Shown: piece by piece, positions 55,941 to 64,000 of the stretch
Numbering within the stretch: position 1 is the stretch's first letter
How the letters are laid out: each line of letters starts with the position of its first letter
Source of the DNA: Artocarpus heterophyllus
Lineage: Eukaryota > Streptophyta > Magnoliopsida > Rosales > Moraceae
DNA: 64,000 bases
Direction: 5' to 3'
Assembly: GCA_025403435.1 (NCBI GenBank)
Contig: CM046341.1
Coordinates: 23,472,908 to 23,536,907 of the forward strand
Notes under the pieces: generated by a model
Seen by the model: the letters and a program-made list of their open reading frames with translations, nothing else
Database searches by the model: none
What the model was told of the DNA's origin: nothing
Made by a program: the position numbers and the translations under genes

Positions 55941-57494
55941 AGTAAATTGTCCGGTTGGTCCCTAATATTTTAAAACATGAGTCGTTAATGCTTGTTTTTT
56001 TTTTAGCTAAGTTGTTTTGGAACTCGTAAAAATGGTACAAAATGACTAACTTAGCCGTCACACGTTTAATTTTTACGGATTTTGTGTAAAACACATGACC
56101 TTAATTGACTACATAAAGACCAAAATAACCCTAAAAGACCTAAAACAATTATTCAAAAATTTAAAAACTAACCCAAAAAAAAAAAGAAATCAGTCTTCCT
56201 CATTGAAGCACGTTTGATTCAACCTAGTACCAAAAAAATAAAAGCAAAATCAAACAGTACCAAAAAAATCAAAGCAAAAAGTTTGATTCAAAGCAAGTTT
56301 TTCAACATAATCATCTTCAATACAAACAAACAAGCTTAGCATACATAATACATACAAACTCAACAACTCAAAAAAGAAAATCAAATTGAAAAAAAATTGA
56401 CACAGAATCAAACCTATTTCAATTCATTCAATCAACAATGAAAATCAGATCAAAGATCGTCACGGATCTTGGATGTGGAATCCGTTTCAATTCAATTAAC
56501 GAAATCAATGTTCTTGGATATAGAACCATTTCACATATCTTCAATTTAAAAAACAAATATCCAGAGATAACGACAACGACCCCTCCTCCTCCTGATAGGG
56601 GAGTGGATTTGTTCACAAAGTGGCAGTTGTCGATGGGGAGTTGTTAAGGGGATTGGGTCGCACCAGTCACCATGGATCTTGGGCTAGGCAATTATTGAAT
56701 TGCGGGAGATCTGGTGTGTTGGGGGGAGAAGGGAAAGAGAGAGGGGGGAGAAGAAGAAGAAGAAGAAGAAGAAGAAGGTTGGGTGTTTGGGACCTTGGGT
56801 GGCAGTGGGTCTCGAAGCTGGGGTCTAAGAAGAGAAGAGGAAGGAGAAAGAGAGGAAGAGAAGAAGAAGGAAAAGGAGAGAAAAAGGGGGGTGCAACGGG
56901 GTAGGACCCTTGATTGTGGTGTTCGGAGTCGGAGGGGGTGGGAGGGGGATTGGGTTTCTCGTAGTGTTTTTTTCTTTTTCTTTTTTTCTTTTTTTTTCTT
57001 TTTGTTTTTGATATGATTTTATTTTATTTTGTTTTGTTTTTTATTTTGTTTTCGGTTTTTAAAATGTTTTAAATTTTTTTTTCTATTTTGTTTTTTTAAT
57101 TTAAAAAAGTAATTCACAATTGTTATTTTACTAAAGCACCTTTGAAAATCAGTCACATGCGGTGTACATGGTCTCTAAATTGACGTCTGTCAGGCATCTT
57201 AATCCTTTTGCACCATTTTTGCAAGTTCAAGTTCAACTGAGCTTAAAAAAAAAAAGAACAGAGACCAGCGAGTCATCTTTTAAAAAGTTCGGGGACTTAC
57301 CGAGCAATTTACTCTCTTTTTTTCCTTTTGCTGAATAAAGTATGATCACTCCTATAAAACCCCGTGTGGTAAAAATCCTAGTACTCACAAAACAATGAGT
57401 CTTAGTCTAAAAATTATACTATAAACTGGACTAGGTCTTACTGTTTTCTGAGTAGTGGGGTTTTAACCCTATGAAAATGAAAAGGATTTGTCAT
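55941..57494. other. Gene-free region with low-complexity GA and T tracts
   Basis: A (GAA)n run at 56,749-56,777 sits in a purine-rich stretch (56,700-56,900), followed by T-rich sequence (56,965-57,100). The open frames here are compositional artefacts coding for runs of Glu, Arg or Phe. No gene is supported. Confidence 0.65.
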
Positions 57495-57501
57495 AAAGTA
57501 T

Positions 57502-58511
57502 AGAGTTAATTTCATAAATGTTCCTCAAGTTCACCCTGAGTCTTGGTTTAGTCCCTAACATTTAAAAAGTTCCACTTTAGTCCCTAAACTTTAACTTTGT
57601 TTCCGTTTTAGTCTCTTCGTCAGTTGGGTATCAAATATTTAACGGAATATTCTTAAATATCCCATTTTGGTCCCTAATATATCATTTTGTTTCACTTTTG
57701 ATCCCTCTGTTGGAAGGTATTATTAACGATTAAAATTTTAAAAAAAAACTAAAGTTCAAAATTAAATACAACGAGTTTAATTCATGTAACTAAAATAAAA
57801 AAACAATATATAATATTATTTTTTGATTTTTTTAGATGAACTTTTATGTTTAAAAACAAAAAACTTAATGTTGAATATTTACAGCCTGTTTGTTTCGATA
57901 CTCGAATCACGGTTTGAATCATTTTGCTACAGTATTTTCTCTCATAAAAATTTAAATCTTCATTCAAATACTCTATTCAAATACTCGAATCAAACGGGGC
58001 CTTAATGTCAATATCTCATATATGTACGTGTATATCTAGTAATTGTGATGCTTAGAATTATGAGTATCTAACACAGTACATAAATATACTTATATAAATC
58101 ACAATGCAAAGTGTGTTATTTGAAATGCATGATTATTCAACACTTATGTATATAATGGTATTAAAAATTCAATTTATCTTTTTCTATTAATCTAACTAAC
58201 AATCTAATAAAATTGTTTTTTTAATTGCATGCATCAAAATTATTATATTTAGTTTTTCACTTTAAATTTTGCAAGTTTTAGTGCCTAATAACTCTTACTT
58301 ATAATAGAGGGACCAAAAACGAATGAAGTAATAGCTTAGGGATTATAGGGGGATATCTTAAAAGTTTTCTGTTAAATATTTAACATCTAACAAATAGAAG
58401 AACCAAAACTGAAACAAAATAATAGATTAGAGACTAAAATGCAACTTTGAAACATTAAGGACTAAACCAGGATTGAGGGTAAGCCTCAAGACCATTTGTG
58501 AAATTAACTCT
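57502..58511. mobile_element. 1.0-kb TIR element with long inverted termini
   Basis: The left about 150 bp (AGAGTTAATTTCATAAATG, then GTTTAGTCCCTAA, TTTTAGTC, TATTTAACGGAA) are matched by the inverted right end (AGAGTTAATTTCACAAATGG when reversed). The flanking repeat AAAGTAT occurs at 57,495-57,501 and 58,512-58,518, so the TSD is 7-8 bp. No transposase is present. Superfamily uncertain (Mutator- or hAT-related). A MITE-X copy is nested inside. Confidence 0.75.
57888..58002. mobile_element. MITE family X, copy 2, nested in the TIR element
   Basis: The ends GCCTGTTTGTTTCGATACTC and GAATCAAACGGGGCC are inverted repeats. The core TTTTGCTACAGTATTTTCTC is shared, in reverse, with copy 1 at 53,168-53,275. 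Confidence 0.65.
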
Positions 58512-58518
58512 AAAGTAT

Positions 58519-59329
58519 ATATTAAGCGATAGTTCATTAGTAAATAATATTATATGTTTTTAAAAAGTAAAATATTCATAAAAGAAGTAAATAAATATCA
58601 TACTTAAATGAATCAATATTTTAAAGTAATTAAAAACCTAAAACTATCACAGAAACAAATCTAACATTTTTTTTTCTTTCTTCCTCTCTCTCTTTTCTCT
58701 GTCTCTGTCCATCCCCTCCTTCTTTTCTTTATCTTCCCCCTCTCCTTCTATTTCTTTCTCTATCCTTGTTTTAAGATTTGCCTATGGTTGGCTTCGCCTC
58801 CCACCAAACTAGGAAAGAGAGACGATAAACAAACTCTCAACAGGGAGCTTTGAAGAGCACTCAGCAAGCTCCCAACAAAGATCGTGATTATGATAGAAGA
58901 TTTGCAACGTTTTTGTCTTTGACGGCAATGAAGGTACGTGGTAATTTTTACAGGTTTTGATGCTTGTGGGCTTTTGAGTCGTTTTATGATGGCTGTGCTA
59001 AGCGACGCGCAGCGAACGACAAAGGGAGATGATCGTGGCATACAACTCTGTGTTGCAAGATCAGACAATGAACAACAACAGATTGGCACGTGTCTATGAA
59101 CATTACAAAGATCTACTTAATGTGGTCATTCATAGGCGAGCGGCATCATTAGACAAGCTACGCTTGGGTGGCATGTTGGCAGTAGTGGCTGAAGTGTGGC
59201 CAGAGGCAGCTTTTTTCTCTTTTTTTTGGTTATTCTTTTCTTTAGAGCGTTGTTTCCGTAAATCCTTGTATTCCTCAGTCGGCGACGACATCAACAATGC
59301 CGTCAACGTGTGTATTTGACATTAAATAT
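58519..59329. other. Gene-free stretch with a pyrimidine-rich tract
   Basis: A C/T-rich tract lies at 58,660-58,770. The open frame 59,029-59,319 has no recognisable domain and ends at the start of a repeat array, so it is not annotated as a gene. Confidence 0.55.
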
Positions 59330-59995
59330 AGTATTTATCAGGAAATACGATATTTTTTGGTCGATGTTGCCAATGTTAGCTATATTTGATGACGTTGTCG
59401 ATAAATATGTCTACTTTATCGAGAAATATTTCTCTCGTCGATACCAATGATGTCTGGTAACATTGTTGATAAAGTTTTGGATTTACTAGAAAATACCATA
59501 ACTTTTCGGTCGTCAACGATGTTGTTAGTATAGGTGATGTTCGATGACATTGCCGGTAAATTTTTGTATTTACCAAGAAATATGTTATTTCTTCATAAAT
59601 ATTATATTTTTCAATCGTCGATAACATCACCGGTACTGGTAATGCTCGTTGACATTACCAGTATATTTTTGTATTTATTATGAAATACTATATTTTTAGG
59701 AAAATATGGTATTTCCTATCTGCCAAGATGTCATCAATATCAACAATGTCACTGGTAACGTCGTTGATGTCCATTGATGATGTTCCAGGTAAATTTTTTT
59801 ATTTATGACGAAATAGGGAACTATTGTATTCCTCATCCGTTGGTAAATTTTTGTATTTATCAAAAAATACTGTATTTCCAAGGAAGTATTATAATTTTCG
59901 AACGCCCATGACATGGGCGATGCCGATGATGTCTGCCTAGGACGTTGTCAACGTCGATTATATCTAGTAACTCAGAAATACTGTATTTTCTAGCC
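59330..59995. repeat. Degenerate minisatellite-like array, about 8 units
   Basis: The phrase TTTTTGTATTTATCAAGAAATA and variants recur at about 59,334, 59,410, 59,486, 59,566, 59,672, 59,798, 59,852 and 59,968. Between them are variants of GATGACATTGCCGGTAAA and CGTCGATAACATC. Spacing clusters near 76-80 bp with longer intervals. The frames read as repetitive, non-conserved peptides. Confidence 0.7.
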
Positions 59996-60255
59996 GCCAC
60001 CAATGCTAACGAGAGAGAAGGGAGGGAGGTTTAAAGTTTTTGTTTGTAATTTCTCATGATATGAACCTTAATTTCTCATCATACGCTATTTCCTACACAT
60101 TTCGAAAACATATGATATAATTTACTATTTTAAACAGGTAAGGGAGTTTGGCAAGTGTGGTTAGAACCACGTTTATGATTCAAAATACTATAGTATGTGA
60201 GAGTTTTACACCATAACAACTTTTTGCTTTTTATAGTAACATGTAAGAGCTTTAT

Positions 60256-62319
60256 TGTTAGACATGTATGCCCTAAAGAGTAAGAATATAATATGTTTTT
60301 GGAGACATTTTTATCAATAAAGAGTTTATTTATTATTCATATACCAAATTGTTGTCCTTTTTACATTCATATTTGTTAATGTATGAGAAGTAAATAAAAG
60401 TCTGAGACTATCAGTCTAAACCTTTAGAATTAGGCATATGATAGACAGATTATGTAGAAGACATGATTCTAAAGGTGACGGTCTAAATTATAAGATCCGT
60501 AATCAAGGGACTAACGTTGGGCGCTTTATTCATGCAAAGATTGTTATGTTGTCTATATCCCTAATGAGAGATTGTTTGTCGTGGCCATCGGAGGTAGACT
60601 CCACGAATAGAAATATTGGTATATTGTCATAGGTGACAATGCATTGGATCGGGACATAAAGTAAATTTTGGATTAATAATTCTGTCCTGGCAAATCAATT
60701 CACTTTAGATAATCATATGTGTTGTATCTTAATCCTTAGATGAATAGTGGGCCCGTTGTCTTGACTTATGTGTTTTGATGTACCAAGGGGTGACATCCAC
60801 ATTATATGTTGGCACGTATGTCGGTACGTTGAATGCATGACTCTTGATAGCGTAGACTTATTGTTCATAGATATGGAATCCATAGCTCCTCTTTAGGAGT
60901 CATTGATATCCTCTTATACGCGTTATCCTATAATTGAAAAACCAGAGCGCTCAACCATTTGGATACATAGGTGTAACCGAATGGTATACCATCTTTGGAT
61001 GGTAAGTTTTTTGACGGTGAGATAATAGAACGTAAAATAAAAATAATTAGGAAGGTAGGACAGAATTTATCCTTAAGCCGATTATGGATAATCCTATGGG
61101 GATACGATACATTATGATATGTCATGGAGACTTAGCTATTTGAGCTTTGTAATTCTATATAGTTTGAGAGTGCAGCTCTAAGTTTTTAGTGGAGTAGCGT
61201 TAAAGTTGATAATTATAAAATATACATCTGGGATATTGGGTTTCATAATTATCGAGAGTTTGAACTATATAGGTCTATTAGGTCCCTTTTGGTGGCTCAT
61301 AATAAATCCTGTAACGGTACAACGTGCTTTTTCAATAAATTGGTGACTTATGTCAAATTATCAGATTAGCTGAAATTTGATAGGATCAAATAATTCATGT
61401 CTATTTATCGGTTGAATTAATTTTTAAAAAATTAATTCAAGATAAACTTGTTGAATTATCGGGAATATATATTTTCCTAGAGATTATCTAGATATGACTG
61501 TTTTGATCAAATAACTTCTCTATTGGATTATTTGAATTAAAACTGAAGCTTTATCCTAAGAATCTTGGGTGAAAAATAAAGATTCATAGGATCAAAAAAT
61601 CGTAAGTTCGGCAGGCCGATGGGGACAGTTCGGCCTGCCGATCTAATGATTTTTTATCATGCGTTTGAGACGCAAATTTTATCAGATATTGTTTTTGATT
61701 TGATCTCGATTTTATCCCAAGAATCTTGGGTGAAAAATAAAGATTCATAGGATCAAAAAATCGTAAGTTCGGCAGGCCGATGGGGACAGTTCGGCCTGCC
61801 GATCTAATGATTTTTTATCATGCGTTTGAGACGCAAATTTTATCAGATATTGTTTTTGATTTGATCCCGATTTGAATTTTTGAGGCCTTATCAGATAAGG
61901 AATGACTCTTGGGCTCAACCTCTATAAATAGGGAGTGAGTCTCATTGTTATTTAAATTAGTTGAGAAATTAAGAGTGAGTACTTTGCTAGTGAGACTTTG
62001 TAACTCCCTAAGAGCTTTTGTTTACAAATCACGAGCACTTGCTTTGGGTTTTCTAGATTAGTTGGAAGGAGAGTCACCAAAGGAAAAGCTGTACGTTTTG
62101 CGCCCACAAGCTCTCTGGTCGTGGATAAAGGATAGCAAAGAAAGCCAGTTGGTTGAGGTTCTTCTCGAACGCACATCTCTTCACAGACTGTAGGAGCTTT
62201 TCAGCAAACGAAGTTAGTAAGATCTGGTTATTTATGCATATAGCATGTCAAACATGTGTTTTGAAAAATACTCTAGTATAAAAAATTTTAAAATTCGACA
62301 GCGTACTATTTTTCCAACA
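60256..62319 (+). mobile_element. Solo LTR of family B (B2)
   Basis: TGTTAGACATGTATGCCC to TTTTTCCAACA, about 2.06 kb, flanked by TTTAT (60,251-60,255) and TTTAC (62,320-62,324), a one-mismatch TSD. It matches B1 (2676-6783) closely outside the latter's insertion. TATAAATA at 61,923-61,930 is followed by a GAG-rich transcribed region. It differs from B1 by a 161-bp tandem duplication (61,571-61,890). Confidence 0.9.
61571..61890 (+). repeat. 161-bp tandem duplication in LTR B2, each with a hairpin
   Basis: GAAAAATAAAGATTCATAGG occurs at 61,571 and again at 61,732, and the following about 140 bp are almost identical. Each unit contains CGGCAGGCCGA and TCGGCCTGCCG 10 bp apart, an 11-bp perfect stem, followed by the smaller palindrome TGCGTTTGAGACGCA. 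The unit is single in B1. Confidence 0.85.
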
Positions 62320-62382
62320 TTTACACTATTCAGAAACCACAACCATAGTTCTTACCATGATTGCCAAACACACTATAATTAT

Positions 62383-63214
62383 GTTATTTGGCTCCATCCT
62401 TTTATTTTTACAACAATGTTGAATCAATGTTTTTGAATTGCTAATTTCTATAGTTAAAATTAGGGAATTTGTAATATTATTAATTACAAAAATTCTCCAT
62501 CAACTATAGCCCTTGTAAGATTGTATTCTCCAAATTTCAAAATATGACATGTGTTCCTTCCGAACTATGAAATATTAACTAAAAAACTTCTTTATTAGAA
62601 CTTTTAATAAAGCTTGATTTAGTACATAATATAAGAGTATTTTGATAACTCAATCATATCTAAAGTTAAATTAAATTTAAAATGTTGATATAATTTAAAA
62701 AATTTAATTGTTAAAATATAAACTAAAAAACCTTAAATTTTTTAAAGACATTTATTCTCTTATTTCACTTTTATGTAACTGTACCAAGGTAAGCTAATGG
62801 TATAATAGTTTAGTAAACTATTCAATGATCCCATAATTTGTATAATATTGTGTTAATTATACTAAAATTATAATTCAAGGAGTCTTTTTTGTTAATATTT
62901 TATAGATCGGGGAAACAAATATTACATTGAAGTATAAGGAGAAATAAATGTTACTTCCTGAAGTTCGAAGAACATAACATTACAAGGGTTACAATTTAGG
63001 GGGAATTATGTAATTAACCCTTCTTCTTTTTTTTTTTAATGTGTTTGGCAGCCAAAGTCTAGATGCATCGTTCTGGATCTCTGATGAATTGCGGACCAAA
63101 AAGTGAAAAACACCAAACGATCTTTCTTTGTCTTAGTTTCTAACTTCGATCACTAACAAATAAAAACAAGAAATACGCAAAGAAAGAAAAATCAACATAA
63201 AAAAAGATAACATA
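62383..63214. other. AT-rich gene-free region
   Basis: No coding, RNA or clear transposon structure is seen. Confidence 0.6.
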
Positions 63215-64000
63215 TAGGATATCCAAACAAAATGGCATAAGAAAGTAAAGTGATGTTGTAAAGGACATATTTATAAATAAATAAAGTGAATTTTTTTATT
63301 ATATTTATGTGTACGTATTTTGAATACTTTATAAATATCATTAAAATTATATAATGATTTATGTGATCTTAAATATTGTATATAAACATTACATGCAAGA
63401 AGATAATATTTAGGAGTAATTAAAATGATTAGTAATATATAATTAATTATTATGATTAATTATTCAATTAAAGTTAATAGTGCAAGTCATGTTCGCTAAG
63501 AATAAAGCGATTTTATCCAAACCGTTAATGCAGTGAGTCATTAGATGAGTGCACTATATATAATGAGATTATGTAGGGCCTAGACATCATATGATATGAA
63601 TAGCCAATAATTTCTATTAAATATAGCAAGTTCCAATTACATCGACCGATGGTCATATACAAAATAATCTTAAATCCTGAGTTATTAGCATTTAATAGAC
63701 TGTTATTTATATTTTTATGTCTTTTTATTTACTCGGTACGAATTCGAAAATCTAATCTTATCTATTGTATATTGGTAGCATAATGAAGTAAGTAGCCAAG
63801 AATGTCAATATAACAAGATGAAATTTATACAAGAAGCAAATAAATAATTCTCTTAAGTATTAATTCACGTCTTGAATAATATGAGCACTCAATTTGTGAT
63901 TATGTTCATGAATTTATTATACATTAGAGAATCAATGGTACTCAAGGATAAAGAAACAACTAGAGAGGTTAACGGATTTTATCTATCTCTAATATGAATT
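63215..64000 (+). mobile_element. T-like copia LTR running off the window
   Basis: From about TCCAAACAAAATGGCATAAG the sequence follows the minus-strand LTR of element T: ATAAATAAATAAAGTGA, then GAATAC-TTTATAAATATCA, TAATGAGATTATGTAGGGCCTAGAC, ATTCTCTTAAGTATTAATTC and ACTCAAGGATAAA. Identity is clearly lower than between the two T LTRs, so it is an older or sister family. The internal region would lie to the right of the window. Confidence 0.65.

Larger units (their letters stand above)
60140..62382. mobile_element. MITE family 1 copy split by LTR B2
   Basis: The left end is GTTTGGCAAGTGTGGTTAGAA (60,149 on) and the right end, after the LTR, AACCACAACCATAG then ATTGCCAAACAC, its inverted repeat. 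The core ACTATAGTATGTGAGAG is the family signature. With the LTR and one TSD removed the MITE is about 170 bp. Confidence 0.75.

Noticed and set aside
56620..57016. Open frames coding for Glu/Arg/Gly-rich peptides
   Set aside because: Produced by a GAA microsatellite and purine tract; no conserved motif.
59029..59319. 96-codon open frame starting MIVAYNSVLQDQ
   Set aside because: No recognisable domain, Phe-rich C-terminus over a T run, and runs into a repeat array.
1..64000. CRISPR array, bacterial operon or viral insertion
   Set aside because: No regular spacer-repeat array, no Shine-Dalgarno-led gene clusters, and all reverse transcriptase hits have plant copia or gypsy domain order; the tandem arrays at 40.2 and 59.3 kb lack unique spacers.

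Overview
The window is nuclear DNA of a flowering plant, almost certainly a dicot. It is AT-rich and packed with decayed Ty1/copia and Ty3/gypsy LTR retrotransposons, MITEs and microsatellites. It carries several pieces of TIR-type NBS disease-resistance-like genes, a class that is abundant in dicots and missing from grasses. The species cannot be named from the sequence alone. No bacterial, organellar, CRISPR or phage feature is present. The only protein-coding gene that looks intact is a single-exon gene at 54.3-55.6 kb (minus strand), encoding a 425-residue protein with a DUF6817/HD-like N-terminal half and a TPR-like C-terminal end.

Layout. 0-0.6 kb: end of a probable gypsy LTR. 0.6-8.4 kb: a dead copia element (C1, plus strand), split by a solo LTR (B1, 2676-6783, TSD TCTGA/CCTGA), which is itself split by a solo Athila-type LTR (4060-6162, TSD GTAGG). 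8.4-11.2 kb: gene-free DNA with a tRNA-derived SINE and MITEs. 11.2-18.6 kb: a cluster of TIR-NB-ARC pseudogenes (A and B minus and tandemly duplicated; C plus). 18.4-34.2 kb: one further TIR-NB-ARC pseudogene (E, minus), apparently stretched over almost 16 kb by two copia elements: T (about 18.7-26.15 kb, minus) and D2 (26,804-33,186, plus, TSD CTATT). 34.5-40.8 kb: a two-LTR copia element (C2, minus, TSD GGATA, same family as C1). 40.8-46.95 kb: a deleted Athila-type gypsy element (minus, tRNA-Asp-type primer site). 48.0-51.2 kb: TIR-NB-ARC pseudogene F and fragment G (plus). 52.1-53.1 kb: a hAT-like non-autonomous transposon. 53.5 kb: a degenerate short-period repeat. 54.3-55.6 kb: the intact gene. 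55.8-64 kb: TIR elements, MITEs, a minisatellite-like array, a second solo LTR of family B (60,256-62,319) and the start of a T-like LTR at the right edge.

How it fits together. The TIR-NB-ARC copies share one unusual gene model: a TIR exon, an exon holding only the first half of NB-ARC (P-loop to RNBS-B), then short exons coding charged helical tails, with no LRR. Such proteins belong to the TN class of truncated immune receptors. All copies here carry disabling lesions, though copy C is broken mainly by single-base shifts, some in or beside short homopolymers, and should be checked against raw reads. Target-site duplications allow part of the insertion order to be reconstructed. I found no convincing new biological system. 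The most unusual structures are the D2/D1 inverted-LTR composite, the half-NB-ARC gene family, and the palindrome-rich hAT-like element.
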